Below are positions 9,537-18,254 of a DNA stretch of 64,000 nucleotides, piece after piece. Origin of the DNA: Palsa-504 sp963818225 (GTDB taxonomy: Bacteria > Actinomycetota > Actinomycetes > Streptosporangiales > Streptosporangiaceae); contig CAWFRO010000008.1 of assembly GCA_963818225.1 (NCBI GenBank), positions 186,001-250,000 of the forward strand. The letters are read 5' to 3'. Under the pieces are notes generated by a model, which saw only the letters and a program-made list of their open reading frames with translations, was not told where the DNA came from and ran no database searches. The translations under genes were made by a program, and so were the position numbers. Position 1 is the stretch's first letter, and the number at the start of each line of letters is the position of its first letter.

Positions 9537-10506
9537 AGTAGGCGACGGGACCGTACTGGCCGCTGCTCAGGTGGAATTGCTGGCCGAACCGATTGCCCCT
9601 GATGACGATGTTCGAGGTGGGGTTGCTCAGGGCACTCCCGCCGTAGATGGTGTAGGCGCCGCCGGCGAGGAGGTTGTTCTCGATGGTCTTGTTAGCCACC
9701 GGCACGCCGGAGCTTCCCGCGTCGAGGTTGATGGCGTCGGTCTGGTTCAGGCCGTCGAAGACCGTGTTGTTCTCGATCGTCAGCGGCTTCGTTCCCCCGT
9801 TGACGTAGAAGCCGTTGGTGTGATCTCCGTTAATATAGCCGGGGTCGTGAATGTAATTGCCGTCCGCCAGCCCGGTGGATATCTGGATGGCGGTCTTGAA
9901 GTTGAAGATGTTGTTGTCCTTGATCACCACCCCAGTCGAGTCGCCGTACGGATCATCGATCGCCGAGCCGACCCGGCCGGTGGTGGCGTTCTGGCCGCTG
10001 ATCGCGGAATTCTCGATCGTGACACCATTGGCGTGCGCGAGCTTGATGCCGAAATCTCCTCTGGTCGCGACCTGGACATCCTTGACTGTCACGTTGGAGG
10101 CTTTGATCACGAGCTCGTGGGGAATGTACAGGCCGCTGAGCACCGCCCCGTTTCCGGTCACGAACACGTCGCCGCCCGCGGCGTTGTAAAACCAGCCCTT
10201 CCCGCTGGATACCTGGCCCGGGACTGACTTCAGGGCCGTCCCGTTCCCGCCCGGGACGCCGGTGTTCGAAGCATCTGGGTAACCGCAACCGCTGGGCGTG
10301 CCTGCGCAGTTGGTGAGCGCCGCGGCATTCCCGTTGAAGGCGCCCACCGCGGCGAGGGCACTCATCGCGGCGAGCGCCGTGGCGCCGAGCACGGCCGCGA
10401 GGAGCATCCGCCTGCGGCGGCCCGCGCGCGGCCGGGCGCCGGGCGAGTGCCGGGCGGGCGGCTCCCGCCCGGGGCGGATATTACTGTCGTTTCCCTTGGT
10501 GGCCAT
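9463..10506 (-). CDS. Secreted right-handed beta-helix protein
   Basis: Signal sequence with an Arg run (RRRRMLLAAVLGATALAAMSALAAV), then a repeat-rich domain of coil-length units (LVIKASNVTVKDVQV, GVTIENSAI, VVIKDNNIF, LTIENNTVF, KTIENNLL, IVIRGNRF) typical of parallel beta-helix (pectate lyase-like) folds. Such domains bind or cleave polysaccharide; no catalytic residues can be assigned. The start ATG 10506 has GAAGG 7 nt upstream; an in-frame ATG at 10524 is possible. It converges on the peptide/protease locus. Confidence 0.85.
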   Translation of the reverse strand: MATKGNDSNIRPGREPPARHSPGARPRAGRRRRMLLAAVLGATALAAMSALAAVGAFNGNAAALTNCAGTPSGCGYPDASNTGVPGGNGTALKSVPGQVSSGKGWFYNAAGGDVFVTGNGAVLSGLYIPHELVIKASNVTVKDVQVATRGDFGIKLAHANGVTIENSAISGQNATTGRVGSAIDDPYGDSTGVVIKDNNIFNFKTAIQISTGLADGNYIHDPGYINGDHTNGFYVNGGTKPLTIENNTVFDGLNQTDAINLDAGSSGVPVANKTIENNLLAGGAYTIYGGSALSNPTSNIVIRGNRFGQQFHLSSGQYGPVAYFTPTGTGNVWSGNFWDTTGQTVAS

Positions 10507-10524
10507 GACATTGCCTTCTCTCAT

Positions 10525-11366
10525 TTCCTGCTGCTGTCATAATCATCTTCGGCGATATCCCTCCGGTCTCCCAGAGGATAATTCCCTGTCTATAGGGAGA
10601 AATTGTCGCTGCCCTTTGGAGCTGGTGATTCCGGCTCGGGTATTTCGGCCCTGGTTTCATTCCCCGCCAGGGTCTTCCGGCCCGGGCATTACGCCCCCGG
10701 CCGCGGGCCCCGGCGGAATCGGCATCCGCGATCGTCCACCCGGGTATCCCGCAAAGCGCAGCACGGGACATCGCGCAGTGAGATCGGCGCGGAGAACCCG
10801 GCCGCCGCCGCCAAGTTGACCAGCGTGAAATCCCTCAGGGCGCTGTCAGCAAAGCAGTTATGGCACTGATGGACTAAAAGGCTCCCAGGGTGTGGGGAAG
10901 GAGCCTTGTCTAGCCCTGATGATGGCCAACCGCTCCTGCCGATACGCCCGGGAAGCAGCCCAGGCTGGTGACAACGGCACTACTCGGCCCGGCTCCTGCC
11001 GTCTCGGTCCAAGCGCGACCCAGTCGACCGCAGGGATCAGGCCGCCGACCTAACCCACGATTAGGTGCAGCCAGCGCAAACAAGCCGGTACCGCGGGCCG
11101 GGCGGGCGACGCCACCGCGATGAACGCCGCCGGGACCCAGATCAGGCTTGTGACGTACAGCTCACCCACGAGATTCCCGGGCGCGGGCCCAGGCGTCACG
11201 GGCCCGGCCGAAGCCGCGCGCGGCCATGGCTCCCGGTCTAGCAAAGTGGGCCTCGCGGCGTCAGGCGTCATTCACGCCAGCCGACGTGGAAGGGACCTGG
11301 AGAGGGCGCACGGACTGCCGGGGTTGAGGCCGCCCGGATCGTAGTAGCGGGGGTGGAGGTAAGGCC
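10525..11366. other. Gene-free stretch
   Basis: No coding frame with a plausible start and family. The first ~100 bp are relatively AT-rich and probably hold the beta-helix gene promoter. A hairpin lies at 10878-10907; nothing else is seen. Confidence 0.5.
10878..10907. terminator. Isolated hairpin
   Basis: AAGGCTCC pairs with GGAGCCTT around a 14-nt loop. No annotated gene ends here, so its role is uncertain. Confidence 0.35.
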
Positions 11367-12236
11367 TCAGGTATTGGCGAGGGCAGTGGTCGCGATGAAG
11401 CCGACCGGGCCCTGCTGGTCGTGCACGATGCACTGGCCTACGGCCACGCCCCGCTCGCTCACGTGCCCGTAGGGCTGGAGGCCGATGTACTCGCCCTGCA
11501 GTTCCCGACCCAGGTACACGGTGTAATCCGCGTTGATGAAGTGCAGCCCGCGGCTGGAGGTATTCGCCTCCCCGCTCGCGAGATCCCCGGCCAGCCCCAG
11601 CCGCACGACCGGCGTGAGCTCCTCACCGGCCACCAGCGGGTAGACGTCCCGGACCCACGTTCCGGCCGATGCCGGCCCGGACGATCCGCTTGCCCGCCAC
11701 GACTGGTGGGGCGCGGTCCACCGGTGGCCCGCTGCGGCCCCATCCAGCCCTGCCCAGTCCGTGCGGTTAGGCGGCCCCAGCTGCGGGCCTGGCGCCGGAG
11801 CAGCCCAGTCCGGAGTCTGCCGGAAGGTGCCCTCGGGCTGCTCGGACCGGCGCAGCAGCACAAACTTGCCTTGACCGATCGGGGTGCCGTCCTGTTCGAC
11901 GGTGACCTCGAGCACCCTAATGCGCCGCCCGCTGCGGACCGTCCTGGTGCTGACCAGCATCGGGGCCAGCGGCGCCGACTTGAACATGTCGATTGTCAGC
12001 CGGGTGCAGATCAGGTCCGGATCCTCGGCGAGCACACGCTCAATCGCACGCGCCGCCAAGCCGCCAGTCATACGGCCGTGCAGGACCGGCCCCCACGGGC
12101 TCGCCGCCAGTTGCGTCGGGATTAGGGCATCGCCGTCGGCGTGGAAGAACGCCTCGGCGCCCTGCGGTTCGTCCTGACCCGGCGCCGAGCCGGCGATGGG
12201 TGGCGGGCTCGGATTGGCGGTCGGCTCGGCAGTCAT
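11367..12236 (-). CDS. Acyl-CoA thioesterase family protein (double hotdog)
   Basis: A 289-aa soluble protein. The N-terminal hotdog half contains WGPVLHGRMTGGLAARAIER and RLTIDMFKSAPLAPM. The C-terminal half contains LGLAGDLASGEANTSSRGLHFINADYTVYLGR and ends VGQCIVHDQQGPVGFIATTALA. This layout matches thioesterase-like proteins that hydrolyse acyl-CoA esters; the substrate cannot be assigned. It starts at ATG 12236 and is a single-gene unit on the minus strand upstream of dcd. Confidence 0.85.
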   Translation of the reverse strand: MTAEPTANPSPPPIAGSAPGQDEPQGAEAFFHADGDALIPTQLAASPWGPVLHGRMTGGLAARAIERVLAEDPDLICTRLTIDMFKSAPLAPMLVSTRTVRSGRRIRVLEVTVEQDGTPIGQGKFVLLRRSEQPEGTFRQTPDWAAPAPGPQLGPPNRTDWAGLDGAAAGHRWTAPHQSWRASGSSGPASAGTWVRDVYPLVAGEELTPVVRLGLAGDLASGEANTSSRGLHFINADYTVYLGRELQGEYIGLQPYGHVSERGVAVGQCIVHDQQGPVGFIATTALANT

Positions 12237-12350
12237 GCAGGTCCTTCGTGTCGGCGGAGGGTGACCATGATTGTAGACCGGCAGGCCACAGCGGCGGCAG
12301 ACGGCTATCGGCGCCGCATACGAGCAAGGCCGACGGCCTGCTTAAGGCGC

Positions 12351-12926
12351 TCAGACCTCGGCTCGGTAGAAGTTCAGGTAGGACCGCGACGGAGTCGGCC
12401 CGCGCTGATCTTGGTACCTGGAGCCATAGACAGGCGAGCCGTAGGGGTGCTCAGCCGGGGAACTTGTCTGAAACAGGCACAGCTGGCCGATCTTCATCCC
12501 GGGCCACAGCTTGATGGGCAGCGTCGCCACGTTGGACAGCTCCAAGGTCACGTGCCCGGAGAAACCCGGGTCGATCCAACCCGCCGTCGAGTGCGTGAGC
12601 AGGCCTAGCCTGCCCAGCGAGCTCTTGCCTTCCAGTCGGCCCGCGACATCGCCGGGCAGCGTGATCACCTCGAAGGTCGAGGCCAGCACGAATTCGCCGG
12701 GGTGCAGGACGAACGGGTCATCGTGCTCGGTTTTGATCAGCCTGGTCAGGTCCGGCTGTTCCACCGCGGGGTCGATGTGCGGGTAACGGTGGTTCTCGAA
12801 GACCCGGAAGTACCGGTCGATACGGACGTCGATGCTGGCCGGCTGGATCAGCTCAGGCTCGTACGGGTGGAGCTTGACTCGGCCGGACTCGATCTGGGCC
12901 CTGATGTCACGATCGGAGAGGAGCAC
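12351..12926 (-). CDS. dcd: dCTP deaminase (likely bifunctional deaminase/dUTPase)
   Basis: 191 aa, the usual Dcd length. It forms dUTP, and in bifunctional forms dUMP, from dCTP for dTTP synthesis. Visible family motifs are MLLSDRDI at the start, LIQPASIDVRID, the core EGKSSLGRLGLLTHSTAGWIDPGFSG and YQDQRGPTPSR near the end. It lies immediately upstream of, and divergent from, tRNA-Gly, a common actinobacterial arrangement. Confidence 0.96.
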   Translation of the reverse strand: MLLSDRDIRAQIESGRVKLHPYEPELIQPASIDVRIDRYFRVFENHRYPHIDPAVEQPDLTRLIKTEHDDPFVLHPGEFVLASTFEVITLPGDVAGRLEGKSSLGRLGLLTHSTAGWIDPGFSGHVTLELSNVATLPIKLWPGMKIGQLCLFQTSSPAEHPYGSPVYGSRYQDQRGPTPSRSYLNFYRAEV

Positions 12927-13016
12927 GCTGGCAACCTACCGGTTCCGGTACGATGTCTGGGCGAACACAGCACAGCTTCCTCCCGGGAGGGAGCGTTACA
13001 GGCCGTGTTCGTGCGC

Positions 13017-13090
13017 GCGGGTGTAGTTCAATGGTAGAACGTCAGCTTCCCAAGCTGATAATGCGGGTTCGATTCCCGTCACCCGCTCCA
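13017..13090 (+). tRNA. tRNA-Gly (anticodon CCC), CCA encoded
   Basis: 74 nt. Acceptor stem GCGGGTG/CACCCGC, D-arm GTTCAATGGTAGAAC, anticodon stem TCAGC/GCTGA with loop TTCCCAA, T-arm CGGGTTCGATTCCCG, and 3' TCCA. It is the integration target for the island array to the right: its last 44 bp recur downstream. Confidence 0.97.
13047..13090 (+). repeat. att copy 0: tRNA-Gly 3' half used as attB/attL
   Basis: The 44 bp from TTCCCAAGCTG to CGCTCCA are repeated perfectly at 15819-15862 and 17811-17854, with a shortened copy at 29294-29326. The following ~90 bp (GGGAAACCCCAGGTCAGAG...) are also partly repeated after each copy. Confidence 0.9.
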
Positions 13091-13174
13091 ATCGGGAAAC
13101 CCCAGGTCAGAGCAGGCGCCCTCCCTCTGACCGTGGCCAAGCACAAGCTGCCGGACAGCCGTATACGCTCATCC

Positions 13175-13196
13175 GTGCCATTAGCGTGCCATTAAC
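13175..13196. repeat. Direct doublet near att (putative integrase arm sites)
   Basis: GTGCCATTA twice, 2 nt apart. The identical 22 bp occur at 15713-15734, near the att copy at the other end of this segment. The integrase fragment's stop codon falls inside it. Confidence 0.6.
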
Positions 13197-13476
13197 CGGC
13201 GGGCACCAGTGTCCCGGCCGGGCCGTCTTCGTCGCTGCCTTCGCCGCGCTCGGCCTGGACGTGAAGGTCGATCGCATCGGTGATCCGCCTGTCGGCCCCG
13301 CGCGCCTGGTGCTGGTAGATCAGCGCGGCGCGCTCGCTGTCGTGTCCCATCCGCGCCATCAGGTCCTTGAGTCCCGCCCGGCTGGCTGCCGCGAAATGAT
13401 TACCAGCGTGCCTCAGGTCGTGGAAGTGCAGGCCCTCCACGCCGATCGCCCGCGCCGCATGTGGCCAGCCGGACAT
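13192..13476 (-). pseudogene. Tyrosine recombinase (phage/ICE integrase), C-terminal fragment
   Basis: Encodes the catalytic C-terminus: GLHFHDLRHAGNHFAAASRAG (the H-x2-R box), LKDLMARMGHDSERAALIYQH (the GH and Tyr nucleophile). Recognisable integrase sequence (RRGNFNKMSGWP) extends to about 13500 and then stops. The N-terminal two-thirds are missing, so it is inactive. Its stop lies 102 nt from the tRNA-Gly 3' end, the usual place for such integrases. Confidence 0.88.
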
Positions 13477-13499
13477 CTTGTTGAAGTTGCCGCGCCGCA

Positions 13500-14135
13500 G
13501 CGGGCTAGGAAGCTGATTTGTGCACGGATTTGTGCACGGGACAGGCGAGACAGACCGAGCCGGGGGAGAGGCATAAGGTGAATAACAATCTCGGGCCGTA
13601 GGTTTACCGAGGCCAGCGCCACGGCTTGAGACTGCCCGAGACAGTAGAGACGGGCGTCGGTCGGCTCATATCCCAGCGACTGCAGGTGCATAATCGAGAT
13701 ATGACGCAAGGACGCCGACATGCGAACGGGCACAGTCTGGCCGCCGTAGTGCGCGGGGTCCGCAGCCATCTTCCGGGGTGGCGCAGACGGCCGCCGATGG
13801 TGGGCGTTCGTGAACCTCGCCGACCGAAGCCCACTCTTCCAGCAGCTGCGGTCGCACTTAAAGAGCCGCGCGCCATGCGCTGGATCAAGCTGGGCAACAG
13901 GCATTCGGGCGAGCACACCTAGGTCGCTCCGCAAGAAGTGCCAGCAGCAACGCGGGGACCAGAGGTCGAGGTTCTAACGGTCGTACGCTACGGAGGACGA
14001 CGTGCCCGCTGCGTCCGATAGGCCGGTCAACGCCGGGCACTCACGGTCACCCTGATTCACCGGCTCACCTGCGGACGGGCAGGCCGACCCACCGCAAACC
14101 GACCTTCCAAGCAGGGGGGTTCGTGCCGTCCAGCG
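13500..14135. other. Island remnant without an intact gene
   Basis: Holds a doublet of TTTGTGCACGG (about 13519-13542), a segment at 13627-13675 resembling 17120-17168, and one copy of a diverged ~140-bp island repeat (about 13975-14120). Open frames here are mosaics without a family. Confidence 0.5.
13975..14120. repeat. Diverged island repeat, copy A
   Basis: Shares with 28435-28580 the blocks GTGCCCGCTG, GGTCAC, GCTCACCTGCGGAC, GCAGG and GCAAACCGACCT in the same order. A shorter third copy lies at 31765-31815. Confidence 0.55.
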
Positions 14136-14330
14136 CTATAACGCGCCCGGAGCTCCCTGATCCGGGCCCCGCGGCGGCCCAGATAGCCTAGCCCGCGCGT
14201 CCGCGATGATCTCGTTGCAGAAGTCCACGCACTCAGTGCAAATCGCCACGCCGCCAGGACCGGCGATCAGCACCTCGACCTGATCTTGTCTCTTAGCGCA
14301 GAAACTGCATGTCAGGTTGTCGCCATCCAT
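14136..14330 (-). CDS. Small stand-alone ClpX-type C4 zinc-finger protein
   Basis: 64 aa starting MDGDNLTCSFC. The four cysteines (CSFC ... ICTEC-VDFC) match the N-terminal ClpX zinc-binding domain, ending in CNEII as in ClpX. No AAA+ domain follows. ATG 14330 has AGAGG 6 nt upstream; a longer frame upstream has no family match. In ClpX this domain dimerises and binds adaptors or substrates. A free copy on an island could modulate host ClpXP, but that is inference. Confidence 0.75.
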   Translation of the reverse strand: MDGDNLTCSFCAKRQDQVEVLIAGPGGVAICTECVDFCNEIIADARARLSGPPRGPDQGAPGAL

Positions 14331-14587
14331 TGGCGGCCTCTGCTCATCGTTATCGAACGTCACTACCAGCCCAGACACACGGACAATCCAGACTATGCCG
14401 GTAAGTGGCCCACTTGTGATGCCGAGCACCTGGGCGATGATGCCGGACGCGCTCCGCGGCCGGGAGCCACGCTGGAAGCCACGCGGACGGACGACCTTCC
14501 GGTTCTTCGGACTTATGCGGACAGCGAGCCGAGACGTATCCGAGGTCACGGACCGATCTGAACGGATCCGAATGCACAGACAGGGAG

Positions 14588-14631
14588 CTACGGATCAGAA
14601 GGCTGGGGTTCGAGTCCTTCCGAACGCGCCA
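14588..14631 (+). repeat. tRNA-Arg(ACG) 3' fragment (att remnant)
   Basis: CTACGGATCAGAAGG, a T-arm GGGGTTCGAGTCC and an acceptor tail CGCGCCA match the 3' half of an actinobacterial tRNA-Arg(ACG). The 5' half is absent. A similar fragment lies at 25893-25937. Confidence 0.65.
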
Positions 14632-14659
14632 AGTCACAGGCCCCGGCCCGGGATGGCAG

Positions 14660-15451
14660 TCAGGCCGTGGCCGCGGGCACCTGCACGGTCGAGATGAGGT
14701 GTTCGGCGTGAGGCAGGAACTTCTGTAGGTCGCCAGGGTCGTTGGGGTACACGACCGCGATGAACAAATGCGTCTTTCCGCCGTAGGAGACGTCGGACAG
14801 ATAGAAGCGCTGGACCTGTGGTTCCGAGATTCCGAAGTTGACGTCCCACTGCGGGTAGCCGAGCCAATTGACACAGGTGCTGGTGGGGCAGGCCGGATCT
14901 TCGTTCGTGGCGCCCTTGGCGATGGTCACGTCGACGACCGTTGCGGGCAGGTCGCTGCCGATCGTGCCCGGGCGCGGAGCCGATACGTGCAGTCGTGGGG
15001 TCTTGCGGAGCCACCCGAGCAGCCCGTTGACGGTCAGGGGCACGCCGGGCACGCGCTCGTTGTTGGGCTCGATGGGGTATACGTCCTCCCAGAACAGCAC
15101 GTCGTTATCGGGCGCCGCGTCGAGGGTGAGGGAGAACTCACCGGTGCTGTCTTCGTGGATGCTCCAGGGCTCGCTGGGCGTGATCACCATCTGGCCGCCG
15201 AAGAACCACTGGGTCTTGTAGGGCCGCTCGGGGATGGGCCCGGGCCGGGTGAGCCCGGGCGGGTTACAGCTCGGGACGCAGCCCTGGATCGGATGGGGCA
15301 CCGACGCTGCCTTGGCGGGAGCGGTCGTAGAGGGCGCTGGACCGGCCGCCGCTCCGGTCGACGGCGATGCCTGCCGGGATCCACTCTGGGAGCTGCACGC
15401 CGCGCCGAGCAGCAGCCCAGCCGCGAGGATCAATGCCATGATGCGGTTCAT
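14660..15451 (-). CDS. Putative lipoprotein of unknown function
   Basis: 263 aa. The N-terminus MNRIMALILAAGLLLGAAC resembles a lipoprotein signal with Cys about residue 19, followed by a Ser/Thr/Pro/Ala-rich linker. The remaining ~210 residues form a secreted domain with two Cys pairs (GCVPSC, CPTSTC) and no recognised family. ATG 15451 with GGGGGA upstream is chosen over a start 10 codons earlier. It is probably island cargo, since att copies bracket it. Confidence 0.7.
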   Translation of the reverse strand: MNRIMALILAAGLLLGAACSSQSGSRQASPSTGAAAGPAPSTTAPAKAASVPHPIQGCVPSCNPPGLTRPGPIPERPYKTQWFFGGQMVITPSEPWSIHEDSTGEFSLTLDAAPDNDVLFWEDVYPIEPNNERVPGVPLTVNGLLGWLRKTPRLHVSAPRPGTIGSDLPATVVDVTIAKGATNEDPACPTSTCVNWLGYPQWDVNFGISEPQVQRFYLSDVSYGGKTHLFIAVVYPNDPGDLQKFLPHAEHLISTVQVPAATA

Positions 15452-15712
15452 CTCATCCCCCTGATCGGGTCTCCGGCGCAATCAATGACGCATATGAGAT
15501 GTTCGATCACGGTCCCCCCTTCCCCGGACGCCGCCCGGGACGGTCACGCGGCCCCGCGACGTCGTAGCAGCCTGCCGATCAGGCCGCTTGGCATAACTCA
15601 AGGCTAGGAGGGCCAAAAGCCAGGGCACCAGGATGGTCCCTTTACCTTTCCATGGTGTGCTGCCACCACCAGCTGACTACGGAAGAGATCATCTGCCCAA
15701 GGTCGGCCCGCC

Positions 15713-15734
15713 GTGCCATTAGCGTGCCATTAAC
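15713..15734. repeat. Direct doublet near att copy 1
   Basis: GTGCCATTA twice, 2 nt apart, identical over 22 bp to 13175-13196. It lies 84 nt left of att copy 1. Confidence 0.6.
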
Positions 15735-15818
15735 CCCGGTGAAAACCGGTATCTCGCGGTCACCCTCGGACAACCAGCTTCGCTGTTCAGGGCACCTGCG
15801 AGCCCCGGAGGGCACTAC

Positions 15819-15862
15819 TTCCCAAGCTGATAATGCGGGTTCGATTCCCGTCACCCGCTCCA
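15819..15862 (+). repeat. att copy 1 (tRNA-Gly 3' 44 bp)
   Basis: Perfect 44-bp copy of 13047-13090. With copy 0 it brackets a 2.7-kb element containing an integrase fragment, the ClpX zinc-finger gene and the lipoprotein gene. Confidence 0.9.
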
Positions 15863-16107
15863 ACCGGGAAACCCCAGGTCAGAGTGTCGGCTGCTGGCCC
15901 GCATGGCCGCATCATGATCATTGCTCACGGCTTCGTGCCCGTTGTCGGCTAGCTCGCCTATGACCCGCTCGCTTATCGCGTCAGCGACCATCTTGTCCCG
16001 CTGCGCGCTGCGGTGCTGGTAGATCAGTGCCTCCCGCAGGCTGCTGTGCCCATCCGGTCCATCAGCTCACGCAGGCTGGCCCCGGCCTCGCCTGCCATGA
16101 GAAAATG
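15851..16107 (-). pseudogene. Second tyrosine integrase C-terminal fragment, frameshifted
   Basis: On the minus strand HFLMAGEAGASLRELMDRMG continues, after one lost base near 16050, as HSSLREALIYQHRSAQRDKM and then DAISERVIGEL. This is the Tyr-nucleophile end of an integrase homologous to the fragment at 13192. Its last codons read into att copy 1, with the stop inside the tRNA-derived repeat. The N-terminal part is missing and a GNAT gene abuts it. Confidence 0.75.
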
Positions 16108-16112
16108 GGGCG

Positions 16113-16682
16113 GTGACGCAGTTCGCGGTGAGGGCAGCCTCCGTGGACGATGCGAAGGCACTGGCGGAGTTGTTCGCGGCAGTGGCCGAGGAGCGCGACT
16201 GGATCGCGACCGAGCCGCCGGTCGACATCGACGCGCGGGCCGCTCAGTTCGCCAGCACCAGCGACAGCCTGGTCGTGGCGGAGGCCGACAGCCAAATCAT
16301 CGGGATGCTCTACCTGGAGGTCTCCCCTCATGGCTTCGGCGAGATTAGTATGCACGTCGACCGTGACTGGCGGGGTGGTGGGGTTGGCTCGGCGCTAATG
16401 CAAGCTGCGATCGGCCTGGCCGACAAGCACAGCCTGCACAAGCTCTGCTTGGAGGTGTTCGCGCACAACACGGCGGCGATCGCCCTCTACCGGAAGTGGG
16501 GCTTCGTTGAGGAGGGGCGGCGCACCCGGCAGTATCGGCGGGCCAGCGGAGAACTGTGGGACTCGATCGTCATGGGCCTAGGGCTTTTAAGCGGATCGCA
16601 TCCCAACGGTCCGCAGCAAACCGCTGCCGTGCCCGCTACAGGCCCGATCGAACGGCGAACAGCGATGCATAGCGGTCGATAG
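16113..16682 (+). CDS. GNAT family N-acetyltransferase
   Basis: The core GNAT fold spans residues ~1-155: FAVRAASVDDAKALAELF at the start, LVVAEADSQIIGMLYLEV, the acetyl-CoA loop DRDWRGGGVGSALM, and the C-terminal LCLEVFAHNTAAIALYRKWGFVEEGRRTRQYR. The pattern fits acetylation of small amines or protein N-termini, but the substrate is unknown. The last ~30 residues look like read-through of non-coding sequence, so the gene may have lost its native stop. GTG start. Confidence 0.85.
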   Translation: MTQFAVRAASVDDAKALAELFAAVAEERDWIATEPPVDIDARAAQFASTSDSLVVAEADSQIIGMLYLEVSPHGFGEISMHVDRDWRGGGVGSALMQAAIGLADKHSLHKLCLEVFAHNTAAIALYRKWGFVEEGRRTRQYRRASGELWDSIVMGLGLLSGSHPNGPQQTAAVPATGPIERRTAMHSGR

Positions 16683-17196
16683 CGGACAAGGCCAAACGCC
16701 TGTTGGGCTGCGAACCCGTGGTCAGGGCATGCATGACAGGCCGATTCCCAAGCTGATAGTCCGACCTCAAAGCCCAATCCTCGCCACGCGGGATATACAC
16801 GGGATGAAGCGCAGCCGTCTATTGATGCTAAAAGCGTTACCGCAGGTCATATGCCAGAGACCGACTTAAGCCGCGGCGGTATGTAAAACCGCCGATTCTG
16901 GCCCCGCTCTACATGCGGGTGGCCGACGGTGACGGATGAACCGACAGGCCGGAGCGTGCGTGTTCTCGCCCGTGGAGGCGCAGAAAGCCGCAGGTCAAGG
17001 ACCGGTTCTGTAAACCGATTTGTAAACCGGACGCAGCGGGACAGGCTGAGACGGGAGAGATACAGAAGGCCGGGGAGGACTTCACGCCGCAGGTCGGCCA
17101 AGGTCAACGCGGTGACCAGAGACTGCCCGAGACTGCGGAGACGCACGTCGTCGGCTCATAACCCAGCGAGGGCGGGGCGAGAGCCGACGGCGACGA
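16683..17196. other. Island remnant without a gene
   Basis: Contains a 14-bp piece of the att core (TTCCCAAGCTGATA, 16745-16758), a doublet TGTAAACCG (about 17011-17031) and a segment at 17120-17168 resembling 13627-13675 that includes CGGCTCATAACCC, like a tRNA-Met anticodon arm. Confidence 0.45.
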
Positions 17197-17505
17197 TCAG
17201 CCAATGCCAAGCTGCTTGCGCCGCAGCGCAAGGACTGTCGCGAGAACATCCAACGGCTGGGCGTCGGCTGGCGGCGAGGGAGTTACCTGGGCCTCGACGG
17301 CCGCGATCAGGCGCCAGCCCGTTTGCTGGCTGAGGTCCAGGTTCATGTACCGGTACCCCTTTAGGTAGTATTCGGCGTCCTGGAAGGTCCTGTCCGACAG
17401 CCGCGACACATCCACCTCCCCCGCCCAGGCGACAAGGTCTGCCGGGACCGCTGGCTGGGCATGCGGCGGGCCTGGCTGCACTCTCCGCCGCCAGAACTTG
17501 ACCAT
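17197..17505 (-). CDS. Hypothetical protein, 102 aa
   Basis: ATG 17505 has GAAGGGG 8 nt upstream. The soluble protein has a basic N-terminus (MVKFWRRR) and a central TFQDAEYYLKGYRYMNLDLSQ segment, ending LALRRKQLGIG. No family is recognised. It sits between att copies 1 and 2, so it is island cargo. Confidence 0.6.
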   Translation of the reverse strand: MVKFWRRRVQPGPPHAQPAVPADLVAWAGEVDVSRLSDRTFQDAEYYLKGYRYMNLDLSQQTGWRLIAAVEAQVTPSPPADAQPLDVLATVLALRRKQLGIG

Positions 17506-17705
17506 AAGCTCACCCCTTCCACACCGTACTGCTCCTGCGAACGAGCATCCGGGCATGGCCGCCATGACCGGGTGGGCCGTGCTGGTGCTGGTGATCTGGT
17601 GGTGTGCTCCTCGCTGCACGATTGCCTCGGCCGAGGGATGGCAGCAATCGAGGAGGGCGGTGAGGAGCAGGGTAAAAGTCTGGGCCGGTCCGACGAATGG
17701 TCGCC

Positions 17706-17727
17706 GGGCCATTAGCGGGCCATTAAC
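17706..17727. repeat. Direct doublet near att copy 2
   Basis: GGGCCATTA twice, 2 nt apart, 83 nt left of att copy 2. It is a variant of the doublets at 13175 and 15713. Confidence 0.55.
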
Positions 17728-17810
17728 CCCGGTGACGAGCGGTCTCTTGCGGTCACTCGCGGACACATTGCGCCGCAGGCCAGACCTGCTAGAAGCCCGA
17801 ACAGCGCAGA

Positions 17811-17854
17811 TTCCCAAGCTGATAATGCGGGTTCGATTCCCGTCACCCGCTCCA
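17811..17854 (+). repeat. att copy 2 (tRNA-Gly 3' 44 bp)
   Basis: Perfect copy of 13047-13090, followed by a local 15-bp duplication (CCGTCACCCGCTCCA) and then AACCCCAGGTCGGAG. The next ~80 bp resemble the sequence after the tRNA itself (CATACGC/CATGCGCTCATCC). Confidence 0.9.
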
Positions 17855-18254
17855 CCGTCACCCGCTCCAACCGGAAAACCCCAGGTCGGAGTGGGCATCA
17901 TACCTCTGGCCCTGGCCAACCACGAGCTGCCGAGGAGCCGCATGCGCTCATCCGAGCACGCGCCGACGCTAAGCTCAGCCAGCAGGACGATGGCTACGAT
18001 CCTACGCCGGGGTCACGTGCGCTTGGCGCCTTCCGCTTGGCCCCACGTGCTGCGTTGTGCCGAATCTGGCCATATTTAGATCAAGAGCGGCGCCTGCGGC
18101 GCCGCTGGCCCGGCGTCAGCGGCCCGCTCTGCCTTGTCGGCCCGCGTGCCGCACGCCGGGCCACGCCGAAGTCCACCGACCAGAGCAGCTCGTTTGGCGC
18201 GCAACGGGATACCCGCTACTGACCTTGCCTTCGTAGGTCTGATTCCAGCACCTA
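17855..18254. other. Att-flanking sequence without a gene
   Basis: The first ~110 bp match the flank of the tRNA-Gly att. The rest up to the IS630 end has no recognisable coding sequence. Confidence 0.5.

Noticed and set aside
11050..11344. Small frames in the gap before the thioesterase gene
   Set aside because: Both strands are open only by composition; no start signal or homology pattern.
15642..15863. Small frames reading VTGIEPALSAWE, and GDGNRTRIISLG at 17.8 kb
   Set aside because: Well-known false ORFs made by translating the antisense of tRNA-derived att sequence.
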